Below are positions 13,671-24,982 of a DNA stretch of 64,000 nt, one piece after another. The translations under genes and the position numbers were made by a program. The stretch comes from Aldrovandia affinis (lineage: Eukaryota > Chordata > Actinopteri > Notacanthiformes > Halosauridae): positions 5,664,154 through 5,728,153 of the forward strand of contig JAINUG010000015.1 of assembly GCA_029706075.1 (NCBI GenBank), read 5' to 3'. Each line of letters begins with the position of its first letter. Position 1 is the stretch's first letter. The notes beneath the pieces were generated by a model. That model saw only the letters and a program-made list of their open reading frames with translations, was not told the origin of the DNA and did no database searches.

Positions 13671-16600
13671 CTTTGAAAGCAAGTGAGGCCCAGGTCCACT
13701 GTGACCCATCAGTAGGCTAATTAACTTTTAGGGTTTTTTAATTTGTCAAGTCATGAGTTCAACTGCATACCTACAAGTGTCTTATATACTTATATGAGGA
13801 AGCTAGATATTGAAAAGTCTTACGTAAATGAAAATATACGCATAACAATTACTTGATATCTTTCATAAATCAACATAATACATTCTGATCAGGAGGTTGT
13901 TCTGAGGTCATGAGATACTTCAGATTGTTTTCAGGCAGATACATATTTCTTGAACACTTGCAGTTTGTACCCTTACTATTGTAAGGATGTAAGTTTGTTC
14001 TTTAACAAAGGAAAGACAAATACGCTTTGGTCAAGTCTGAGCTTGTCTGGCTTCATAAAATTACAACACCCATTGGTCAAACAGCTGTACTGCAATTTAG
14101 TCTCACTTCAACCTGCTGGTCTTGTAATCTTCACCGTGCAATTGCAGGGAGCAGGGGAAGGTGTTCAACAGAGTGTCAGGTGGACGTGGTGGGGCAGGTC
14201 TGGGCATGCCAGGGGGCATTGTGCATTTCCCCAGCAAGCTACGTCAACGGGGTGAGGTGAGACAAACTTCAGGTCAGTCTTAGCCACGAGAGCAGGAATA
14301 AGAGGACTGCACCTCAATGCCAAACAGAAACCTGAATACCTGAACCACATATCTCAGTCGGGGTACAATTACCCAGCATTCTATTCTCAGCAGTGCCAGC
14401 GAAGACTAGATAAGGAACCTACAGTTGCAATGCATGAATGATTACATTTGATGTGCACACACTGTGATGTCACCAATGCAGATATTCTATGCAATTTTCT
14501 GGGCACATTCATATCAAAATCAGAAGAGATCAACTTTATACTTATTTTATTATTTTAAATAACCCAGTTCAAATCAACAACTCAGCCAGGTTTATCCATC
14601 CTGGATTGAAAAAAAAACCCATTCAACTATTTTTTTAAATGAAAGAATGCCTACTTATGCAGAAAAAGAAATAACTTGTGCCTTTTGGTGAGAAAAAAAT
14701 GCTTTCATACTTAAAAATCCCTTTTTAATTAAAATAAAGAAATGTAGCAAAGAAGAAGAAGAAAGAGGATTATCCAATCCCGTTGGCTCCTTATTCCTTT
14801 GACAGGAGGTCAGAGGTAAAGATCCTGAGGAATTCTGGGAATCTGGGATTCTCAGAAACAGCAGGGCACAAGTAAGGACTATGGCTGTACTACACATCCA
14901 GGTTCAGGTGAACTTAACAAGAGATAAATCTTCCAGAGAAAAAACACTCCAAAGTTGCTTTCATGTGAAAGAGTGGAAATAACAGATTTTGGCTGTGACA
15001 GGATCTCTGATGAGATGTGTGAATAGATGGATGCGTGTCAGTGTGATGATTAGATGAGGGCAGAACTGCAGGGGTTATGGAGGACTCTTAGAACAGGGGG
15101 CATCAAGGCTACTGGACTCCAAAGATAATGTTATCTCCCCGGAAGCAGAGCCACACGTTCTATTCACACGAGCCCTGTTTCCACACCGCCCTGACATGCA
15201 GACCTGTCAGTAAGAACAAGGCCGGCTGTCGGGGCTGTCTGACCCCATACTGGTTTATGTCCCCCCTGGCACTACTGGGGAGGTGCTGATTACAGAGACT
15301 GAGTGGGCACACTGGGAGGGATCCAAAGGCGACAGAGGAGGGGAGCTACCCAAAAAGAAGACCCTCAAATAAAGAAATAATGGATATGGACATGGTACCA
15401 CATCATTGCATGTTCCTAATCTCTTCTGTATACATATATAATATTTAAATATAATTATAACAAATAATTATGGTATTATTATATTTTCATAGTATATTAT
15501 AAGATTAGATAAGACAAATTGTGGACACATTGCTTTTTGTCCCTGAATAGATGGAACCCCAAAGCTCAAAAAGCCTACAGGGAGACAACAGGGAATCAAC
15601 AGCTGATAGATATTAAATATTGTGTGGGCTGACCTCAATTAATGGAGATTTCAGTCATCAATTAAAATTAAATCTGTATTCAGGGAGTGAAGCATAATTA
15701 TTGCAAAGGGTCTGAGCTGTGAGTAGAGATAAAATGTTTATTGGCTCTCTGCACCAGTAACAGCCTGCAGTATTTCAACAAGTGGGATTAAGTGGGGGGT
15801 GGGAGAATTTTTCTGTGCTACAAATTGAGAATTTATTTAATTTATTCATATACTAATTAATTACATTTTCATGATAGTGGATAAAAGTCAAGAGAAATGA
15901 AAGAAGAAGACATGAATGAGGCCAATATGAGGTTTAATGGCCTGAACATCTAGATATAGATACCCAATCCTGTACACTTCACCCGTGGCCCCATGAATGC
16001 GTGTTTTGGTCTGTGAACTGGGCATGGGAAGGCTGTTTTGTTTTGTTTTTTCTAGCTGCCAATCTTCGTCTCCCTCCTCTTGAAACAGGACTGAACTCAT
16101 TTCTCCTGCCAAAGCTTACATGGAGGGGGCCCAATAACCCCATTTGAAGTGCCTTTTCAGGAGCAGAAACAGCAGGTCTAACCCCACCACCCTCAGCCTA
16201 TCAGCATAGTCTTAATTATTACCCAAGGAAGCATTTTCTCTCCCGTTTCTCCCTTATGCTTGTCCTCTGTCACTCTTCTAGCTGCAGTTTAAGCCAAAAT
16301 ACAAAAATGAAACAAGTTTCAGTTTAAAGCTCCAGCAAATCTTTCAAATGACCACTGATGATTTGAAGGTGAATTAAAACAAAGATCTTTTTCATTTTTT
16401 TCTTGACTGATTATAAAACCATTTAGGCCTGATCAGTACCATCCACCAAGAGTAAAATAAACAAATAGACTAAAAAATGATTACGGTTTTAAAGCCTTAA
16501 CACCTGCCAACTGCACACAAATTGTATTTGTTGGCAATTACATTTTTGGTGAAATATATAACAGTTCATATGTAATGATTTAATGATGATTTGAACATAA

Positions 16601-17272
16601 TAAATATACTACAGCTGTAATCCTGAGTAATAAGAATGTTATTGATAATTGATATGCTTGAGGTGCAGTTCAGTGACAAAACATAAGGATATTCGTCATG
16701 ATGGAGATGCTTTCTGATATAGGCAATTATCCTGCTAGCACAAGCTGCCAGCTTTTTCACTGATAGCTGGACTCAGAATGGCAAATGCTCACCATGGCAA
16801 TACTATATGGAGAGGCTGCTGGTCACAAGCAGGGCAAGGTCAAAGGGTGAGGGTGACCGAGAGAGCTCTCTTTTGAGGGACTGATAGAAAACTGGGGAGG
16901 GGGCAGGGGGTGATTTATCTGTTACTATACTGACCCGGTGCCAGTAAATGTGTTCCCATGTAACAAGTTATAGTTTATGGGGTTTAATTAAGCCAAAGTA
17001 AAGTGCAGGAATGTCTCATAAAATAAAACATAATGCAGACAATGGCATGAACTAAGCCCTTACCTAAACAATAAAGAAAACATGACTGTGATATATTGGT
17101 GTGCAAAATCTATTCACTTTTCTAGTGTGTCAAATTATGCAACTGCAGGCCACACACCCATTGATGAGTCTGACTAACTCAATTGCTGAAATGTAGTCCA
17201 CCAGGTCACAACATATGGAGGTCTCGCTGGGCCAGGTCCATCACTGTCACAAGTCTTCAGGAACAAATTCAC
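13671..17272. other. Intergenic, no recognised feature
   Basis: Unique-looking sequence. 15,050-15,350 is more G+C-rich than its surroundings, without coding signal. No gene or repeat family identified. Confidence 0.55.
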
Positions 17273-17455
17273 ATAAGAACATAAGATCATAAGAATGCTG
17301 ATGATGAGAACAGGCCATTCAGCACATCTAGGCTCATCATTTTGCCTACAGTCTAGATAGTATCCAGCACTATGTCAAGCCTGGTCTTGAACACTCCAAG
17401 TTGATCTTCTTCTACTGTGTGGCAAGCCTGGCAAGCTACTCTGTGTATCGTCAAC
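17273..17455. repeat. Dispersed teleost repeat fragment (non-LTR-like)
   Basis: The string ACATAAGAACATAAGATCATAAGAATG, broken here by 20-base limits as ACATAAGAACATAAGATCAT plus AAGAATG, followed by AGGCCATTCAGCACATCT and AAGCCTGGTCTTGAACACTCC, resembles a widespread fish dispersed repeat. I recognise the pattern from memory but cannot name the family. Confidence 0.4.
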
Positions 17456-18041
17456 TCAACATGGGTTTATTGAGGAATAAGACAGAATGTTGACCTGAAC
17501 TGCTGCCAGACACATGCACTTATGTCTGCTTGAAATGAATCTCACTTATATTTTTACCTTGCATCATTCAGTCTTACAGAAAGGAGTAAACCCATCCCAT
17601 GACCCTGTAGGAAACAAATCTTGGACAGGAAAATGAACTAGCCATTCAAGATCTGCATGGAAGTGAAGTAGCATACCTGCTATTGTGTTAGTATTGGTGT
17701 CTATATTATATTATGAAATAAGAAGAAAAAAATAGTATGGAGTATGTATGAAATTCTTTTTTTGCTTTTCTTTTTTTGTCTATGCTGGCACTTTCCCGGC
17801 AAGAATTGAAAATAAGAGTCTGATATTATGAATCATAGAGATGACCCATTTTCCTGGAAATCCACATTGTGTCACTTCCCAGAAGTAGCCAAATCAAAAA
17901 TGTATCTTCAACTACTGTTCGGGGGCATTGCTTGATTTGAAGTAACATATTATATTACTCTCCTCATTAAAATATGTGACATGAACAAATATCTCCATAG
18001 AAAGAAACACATTACATTTCTTGTTATATTACTTTACAAAT

Positions 18042-18043
<2 letters not shown>

Positions 18044-18097
<54 letters not shown>

Positions 18098-18109
18098 GTG
18101 TGTGTGTGT
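18044..18109. repeat. Compound (CA)n(TA)n(TG)n microsatellite
   Basis: About 40 bases of alternating AC, then 13 of AT, then 13 of TG. The flanking AC and TG runs are mutually complementary, so the tract can fold into a hairpin or cruciform. Confidence 0.95.
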
Positions 18110-18284
18110 TATATATTATATTATATCCCCATTACAGAGTTAGCAACTTAATATCTGCCCACATATACACTCACAGTTTCCACATCAACTTTTCAAAAGA
18201 GTAGCCTATAGCTAGAGGACTCCAGAACACTCCTTATATTTCAATCCTTATATTTCAATATATTTTTGATATATTGCTGAGGTA

Positions 18285-19351
18285 CAGGTAACTGCCCAAA
18301 TAAAGGAAACACCAACATAAAGTGTCTTAATAGGCACCTCTCCAGAACCTCCCAGTATTGAATTGGGTTGAGATCTGGTGACTGAGATGGCAAATGGTTA
18401 ATATTGTTTTCATACTTATCAAACCATTCAGTGACCACTTGTGTCCTGTGGATGGGGGCATTGTCATCCTGGAAGAGACCACTCCCAGGATAGAAATGCT
18501 TCACCATAGGATGAATGTAATCATTCACAATGGTTTTGCATTTATTGACATTTTCCTTGCCCTCTAAGGGATTTAGTGGACCTAAACCATGCCAGGAAGA
18601 TGGACCCGACACCATAAGAGAGCAGCCAGGACCCTTCACCATGGGAAACAACCACTCGAGCCTATGGATTTATTTTGGTGTACGCCACACATGCACTGGT
18701 CCACTTGTTGAGAACAGGGTGAAGGATGACCCATCTGACCATATGATATTTCCCACTGCTCAGTAGGCCACTTCCTGTGTTTTTTGCTACACTTTACTCA
18801 CAAACATGCATTTTTAAGTGTGATAAAGGGGTTTATGCAATGCAACCTAACCATAGTAGCCCTCTCTATGAAGTTCTTGATGGACTGTCTGCTCATGCCC
18901 TAGATTCATATTTGCATTCAACTGGTTCACAGTTGCTCATCTGTGTTGCTTTGCATTTTGAACCAATGCATGGACATCACGGTCCAGGAGTATGCACCTT
19001 CAACCACAGTTGCCCCCAGGTGATGATGTGTTTCCATCTGATTTCCATAACAACATCGCCTTTGCCACTGTTCCTCATGAAACATCAGCAAGATAAGCAG
19101 CCTTCATCACTGAAGCTCCTGCAAAACATTTCCCAACAATCACTACTCTTTCAAAGTCACTTTCTCTTCTTCTAGCAATGGTTGCCAAATAATGGGCAAC
19201 TGATCCTTCCCAGCATTTGTATACATGACCCTAAGCATGATGGTCTGTTAATTGCTTAATTAACTCAGGAACCTGTGTGGAAGCACCTGCTTTCAATATA
19301 CTTTGTATCCCTCATTTAACCAAGTGTTTCCTTTATCTTGGCAGTTATCTG
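18285..19351 (-). mobile_element. Tc1-like transposon, family 1, full length but decayed
   Basis: The left end CAGGTAACTGCCCAAATAAA and the right end, read in reverse, CAGATAACTGCCAAGATAAA are terminal inverted repeats; both run on into GGAAACAC. Each is flanked by TA (18283-18284 and 19352-19353), the Tc1/mariner target duplication. At 1,067 bp the length is close to an intact salmonid-type Tc1 element. It carries a broken transposase on the minus strand. A shorter relative lies at 38428-38948. Confidence 0.85.
18330..19180 (-). pseudogene. Tc1-like transposase, broken
   Basis: The C-terminal half is open as a minus-strand frame (18241-18651) with GPLNPLEG, FQDDNAPIHRT and SPDLNPIQYWEVLER, hallmarks of the DD34E catalytic core. 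Upstream, WSDGSSFTLF marks the first catalytic Asp, and earlier parts are interrupted by stops. The third catalytic residue, normally Glu in LNPIE, is Gln here (LNPIQ), so even the open part would be inactive. Confidence 0.8.
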
Positions 19352-19616
19352 TATGTAGCTCTCCATAATAACGGTATCTGTCAACTCAACATTTCCAAGT
19401 GATTCTGGTGAAGCCCACTGGAATCTCCCTTCTGTCTACTGACTGATACATAATCTAGTGACGGTTATGGGTGTACCTGTATGTTGGAGTTATCTGAACA
19501 TGTTCAGAAAATTCCTATATTATACACTGCGTGCCTTACTGAATACAGTGGTGGCTGCTGAGCAACAACTTACAGTGGCGATAAAAGGTTTGTGAACCCT
19601 TTAGAATTGTCTGCGT

Positions 19617-19924
19617 ACACTTTGGCTGGTCCGGTGTGGTGTGCGCTGCCTGTCAGGGACGTGGTTTGAAACCCTACCAGACCAGCCCTGGTCGTCAGCC
19701 CCAATCGGAGGCAGCGTTTGGCTGTCTGCCTCCGGGGGGGGAGGGTGAGCCGGCACGAGTCTGTCGAGGAGCAGGAAAAAGGTGTCCGTGGTAGAATTCC
19801 GTCTCGGAAGAGGCGGATAAACTCGACCCAGAGGACGGGTGGCGGACTCGTGGGGGAGGGTGAATTGAGATAAATAGAGGGTATAATTGGCAACCAAATT
19901 GGGAGAATTCTTTTTTTTTTAAAG
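19617..19924 (+). mobile_element. tRNA-type SINE inserted in the Tc1-like element
   Basis: The 308-bp insert is flanked by a perfect 14-bp target duplication AGAATTGTCTGCGT (19603-19616 and 19925-19938), diagnostic of LINE-driven retroposition. An A-box-like TGGCTGGTCCGG (19623-19634) and B-box-like GGTTTGAAACC (19663-19673) suggest an RNA polymerase III promoter from a tRNA. A G+C-rich body follows, then the tail CCAAATTGGGAGAATTC and a T run. A second copy lies at 39352-39660 on the other strand. I cannot name the family. Confidence 0.85.
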
Positions 19925-20189
19925 AGAATTGTCTGCGTTTCTGCATAAATTTGACGTAAAATGTGATCAGAGTCCTACAAGTAGATAAAGAGAACCCAGT
20001 TAAACAAATAACACACAAAACATGATACTTTTTCATTTATTTATTGAACAAAATGATCCAACATTAAATGTCTTTGTTGGAAAAAGTATGTGAACCTTTG
20101 CTGGTCTGACCCCCTTGAGCAGCAATGACTTCAACCAAACATTTCCAGTAACTATTGTTCAGTCCCACACATCAGCTTGGAGGAATTTT

Positions 20190-20653
20190 GGCCCAAATCA
20201 CGAAAAATGTTTCTGCTTCAACCATTCTTTGGTAGACTGACTTGTGTGTTTAGGGTCATTGTCTTCTTCCAATTGTCTTCTGGCACATCCAGGTGATCTT
20301 TAACAAACTTTAGATGGGCAGCTATGTTCTTTTTGGAGAGTAGTGGCTTCTTCCTTGCTATCCTCCCATGCACACCATTCTTGTTCAGTGTTTTCCTGAT
20401 GGTGGACTCATGAACACTGACATTAGCCTGCAGATCCTTAGACATTACCCTGGGATTCTATTGTACGCCTTACTCTTGTGTGATTTTTGTTGGACGACCA
20501 CTCCTGGGGAGAGTAACATTGGTGTTGAATTTTCTCCATTTGTACACTAGGATTGGTGGAGGCCAGACTCTTGGTTTTGTAACTTTTTCCAGCCTGATGA
20601 GCATCGACAACTCTTTTTCTGAGGTCCTCAGAAATCTCCTTTGATCGAGGCAT
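20190..20653 (-). pseudogene. Tc1-like transposase N-terminal fragment
   Basis: Minus-strand frames read MPRSKEISEDLRKRVVDAHQ, then after a frameshift KWRKFNTNVTLPRSGRPTKI, then after a stop STIRKTLNKNGVHGRIARKK and HLKFVKDHLDVPEDNWKK. This is the paired-type helix-turn-helix DNA-binding region of Tc1 transposases, including the GRPTKI hook. The sequence then jumps to the 3' non-coding end; the Asp-Asp-Glu catalytic domain is missing. Confidence 0.8.
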
Positions 20654-21034
20654 GGCAGGCTTTCACAAACCTCTGTGGTGAAGACCAGACTTTGATAGTG
20701 AAGACCCAGGTTTATGTTTTTCATATAGGGCAGGGCCACCCAAACTCACTCCTGATGATCATCCCATTGATTGAAACACCTGACTTGAATTACCCCCTTA
20801 ATTGAACTGATAATTCTAGAGGTTCACATACTTTTTCCAACAAAGAATTTAGATGTTGTGTCATTTTGCTCAGTAAATACATTTTAAAAAGGCAATATTT
20901 TGTGTTATTTGTTTAATCGGGTTCTCTTCATCTTTTAGAAGGACCTAGATGAAGATCTGATCACATTTTAGGACAACTTTATGCAAAAATGCAAACAATT
21001 CTGACAGGTTCACAAACTTTTTCTCACCACTGTA

Positions 21035-23113
21035 GGGAGGCAGAGAATGCATCTCTTTTATCTTTATCATCACCATATTTTTGTTTGTTTTGTAAGATTA
21101 TCAAGCAACAAGAATCACCCATTAACGGATGATTCCTCTTGACTTCATTACATACTGTATGTGCCAGTGTTATCTTTTGCACTTCACATGAAAGCATTTT
21201 CTTCATTAATAAAAAAAAGAATTGGCTTTAAGATAAAACTGATCTCTAATTTCTTTGATAATTATTTAATGTCAGACAATATTTTTGTGAGAATTAACCA
21301 TTAATGAGACTGCTATAACATCAGACACAATTAAGTAAATTGTGATAAATTAAGTTGTTGATGGATGATGATGATTTTAATCATGAAAAGAAATCAAAAA
21401 CAGGTCCAGGATTATTATCAGTTTAAAGATATGTTCACTACCTCTCCTATGTCTAGCTCACAGGGCTGCCACTGATTGAATACTGAAATGTACAAAATTG
21501 AACTAAATCTTGATGAGGCCAAAAAGCCCTTATATAAGTTGGTTCGTTAGAAGCAATTTATAAAAAGAAAAAAAGGTTTAGCCTACTAACATTTTTTCAA
21601 GGAATTTTCATTTGGTTTAGATTTTGCCAACTAAACTTCAAGTGCATTACTTTCGGCTGTATTGTGTGAACTGAGCCCTTAGCAAAGCTAAAATCTGAGT
21701 CTGACAGAAATGTAATCCCCCTGGCAGCTGGAACAAATTGCATTGTACTTTAATGTTTTTTCATCATATTTTTCAATAACTGGAAGTTGTGTCCATATTT
21801 CCAGGTAGACAACATAGGTCACAGTACCATCGCTGCCTGTACTTAATTTTAAATATTTTTTAATATTGCAAATATTGTTCTAAGCAAAACATCCTTAGCT
21901 GCATGCCTTATGCTCAGGCACATAGACAAATACTGTATGCAACACATTTAATCACCATTATACCCTTTAACATCAAACTGAGCTATCAGGAGATGAGTTA
22001 TGCTCATAGTCTTGTGGTCTTGGATAAGCTTTGAATAACACTATGGCTGCAAACTAGCCTTAAACACCTTCAACACCTCATGGCGTGCTTCTAGTCATGA
22101 GATGAGCTCCTGCTTTATTAATGTCTAGAGAGCAACTTGGAAAAGATAATCAGCCCACGGGGGATAGGGAAACAGGATGCTGATGTGCCGCTGCCTGCTG
22201 AATGCCAGGTCTGGGCACTTCTTATTCAGTTGTGCACGGGAAGCAGGCATTCCGGGAAACGGCAGAAGCTGCAAAGTGCATAGCTATTACAGTCAGAAAA
22301 CAAGCCCCACAGTCCCTTCAATCATGGAAACAATTCATATTGTTGGAGTGAATATCATGGCCCTCCCTCCCTGCTCTAATCTGCGTGTCCATGGAGAAAA
22401 TAGCCATTGACCCCAGACAAAGAAAAGGAAGCCCATTTACATCAGAAAGCATCGTAAAGCTTGTTAGAGAAAAGTCTGTCCCGTTTTGTGTATTTGTTGA
22501 GTGCAAGTGTCTTTGTTAAGCAGAAATTTGTTTTCGCAGAATACACTTTGGTTTTGTTAAAATATTTAACAACATCAACCAAATTCAAAATGGATTCCTG
22601 CCTTTAGTGCAAGCGCAGTCCTGGATAAGCCCTTTTTTATGCTAGGCTTATGTATGCTCCCAGGACAGACAATAATACCCAGAATGTGTTTACATGTGCT
22701 ATTTTGATTGCCTTTATGCAATGAAAACCTTTGAAAATATATTTATATATATGAATTCTGTACAACAGTATATTAAATTAGTTGTCATATTGCATTTTGT
22801 GCAATAGTAATATTAAAGTAGATATATTAGTATTCAAGAGCAAATGGAAAACTCATAATGTTTTAGAATGAACAAGCCTATTGGATTAAAAAAGCACAAG
22901 GTTAGGGTAGTCAGGTCTATTGAGTAAAAACTTAAGATGCTTGATGATTTTATTGTGGTCTAATGTAATAGAAGTATAACATTATTATTATTTTTTATCT
23001 TCTTATCGTTTTTTATCGCACATACAATGAATTACATCCACAAATTGCACTGTGAACAGCAGTAGCCTGCTGATTTGGCTTGAATATTATCCCATACACT
23101 ATAGAGGGATTCT
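21035..23113. other. Intergenic, no recognised feature
   Basis: A+T-rich unique-looking DNA; no gene, RNA or repeat family recognised. Confidence 0.55.
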
Positions 23114-23275
23114 GTGTGTGTCTGTGTGTGTGTGTGTGTGTGCATACATTTGCATGCGTGCATGAATCTGTGTGTGTGTGTGTGTGTGTGTGTGCATTTT
23201 GATAGAGAGAGAAAGAAAAGAGAGAGAGAGCTAGAGCTAGAGAGTGAGAAGAGAGAGAAAGAGTGTGTGTGTGCG
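23114..23275. repeat. Compound (GT)n/(GA)n microsatellite
   Basis: Two (TG)n runs (about 23114-23140 and 23169-23193), a (GA)n-rich tract (23203-23262), then a short GT/GC run. Long open frames of Cys-Val or His-Thr repeats crossing it are artefacts of the repeats. Confidence 0.95.
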
Positions 23276-24934
23276 TGTGGGTGTGCGCGCTTCTGTTCTG
23301 TGAATTTTGGATCCAAATACTCAAAGAATGTGCTATGAATAGGGCAAGGCTGCGGGATTGTTCAGCAATGGCCAGGATCCCTTTTTCCTGTAAATCAACC
23401 ATTCTGTCTGCATTTGCAATGATTAACGACTACCAGGCCTTATAAGATACCACCCTACACCCAACCGTCTCAGCCACTCAATCTCCCAATTTTACACCCC
23501 GGCTAAAATTTCAGAATGGCCTCCGTTCTTTTAGCATTTTGTTTCGTTTTTGATGTGCTAATTTCATTTATTCCAATTAAAATGCACACAAACACATACA
23601 TACTGACAAATTGTATGACATACAGTGTTGTTTATGCCTCATTTGGACTGAATTCTTTCTGAAGTGCGAAAGTAAATGGAGAAGCAATTAGGGAAATCTA
23701 TAGAGGGTAAAGAGGCTCCATTGAGACGCTTCTCAGGGGATGGAGACCAGAGACTCTCACCATTCATCTTCCTCTCAGATGGGGGGGACATAGTTATTGG
23801 CAAAAAAACTGACCGTCACATTTATTAAATAGAGGGGCAGATTCACTATAGAATGAAACAATGCATTTGTTGTTGGTTGTAGTAGTTTACCTCATTTGAC
23901 CCATCCCATTCAATACTAACTTTACCACACATTGGAACCCCATGACAAATCATCATGCGGCACCAAAACAAACAAAGAATGCTGTTTGGAGCATATTAAA
24001 TGAATTCAATGATGTATCTTATATAATTATCAGACAGATGACAACACATTGGTGTTTTATCTAACACAGTAATTGTCGGACTCAAATGCTCCATCTTTTT
24101 TGTCTCTCATTAAATGTATGGTACAGAAACTCATAGCCTTAAAACAATTACAATGATAATATTGTGGCAATTCTGTGATTGTACTTGCAGGAAAAAGTGA
24201 TATCACTTTGACTAATCTTGTATCGGTCGATCGGAGCTATGATACTGTAGGTCTGAGCAAAGGCAAATTATATTGTCAATGTTTGTGGCACAGGAAATGA
24301 CAGTTTGAGTCCGATTAGGTTCACTCAGATTCTGCCTCCCTCTTGGTTGCCACAAAATAATATATTATTATATTGTATGCATGTATGGCAATTGTTTTAC
24401 ATAAGAACAGTGTAAAATACAATGTTGATGAACAAAAGTATGTGGCAGATGCATGGACAACACCTACACAGCATAAAGGCCTATCTCATTTTCAAGGTTC
24501 TGCACAAAACAAACCAGGGTGGCTCACATGGTAACATTCTATTTAAACATGCAGTAGTATTGGTCGTTAGGTCAAATCATTTCCATATCTATAACATACA
24601 ACCTTGAAGGACTAGTCCCCAATTTCAGCTTTTTGAATTGTTTTTCATTCTTTCCAACTATCATAATTTCCTATTGGCTGCCTGTAATTTATTCTGTTTG
24701 AGTCCTCTGTGTTATAGCCTCCCTCCGACCTCATAGAAGCTGAATGGCAACATCACCTCACCCTGCTGTTACTATAATAGCATTTCAATTGGTTATAAAT
24801 GCTCTTATTATTATACATTTCCAGCGGCTAGTTGGGGAATCAAGCCACGGCAGTTCCACAAAACATATTAAAACATATTGAGTATATGTTTGATGAAAAT
24901 ATGTGTGTTGGTTTTTAGTTTGACTAATATTGTG

Positions 24935-24982
<48 letters not shown>

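Larger units (their letters stand above)
19573..21032 (-). mobile_element. Tc1-like transposon, family 2, internally deleted, with nested SINE
   Basis: Ends CAGTGGCGATAAAAGGTTTG and, in reverse, CAGTGGTGAGAAAAAGTTTG are terminal inverted repeats flanked by TA at 19571-19572 and 21033-21034. Without the 308-bp SINE and its target duplication, the element is about 1.14 kb. The minus-strand transposase keeps its N-terminal helix-turn-helix part but has lost the catalytic core. Second target-region sequences AAAAGTATGTGAACCTTTG near 20080 and its mirror near 20825 suggest inner repeats, as in indirect-repeat (IR/DR) Tc1 elements. Confidence 0.85.

Noticed and set aside
18777..19175. 132-codon + strand frame
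   Set aside because: Antisense to the decayed Tc1 transposase.
19663..19673. True tRNA gene from the B-box-like motif
   Set aside because: No cloverleaf or acceptor stem; it is the head of a SINE.
19570..20036. Minus-strand frames of 98-113 codons
   Set aside because: They lie in the SINE body and the Tc1 non-coding end and are antisense to the SINE.
23013..23402. His-Thr and Cys-Val repeat frames
   Set aside because: Products of (GT)n/(GA)n microsatellites; the same holds at 28680-29221 and 44190-44651.
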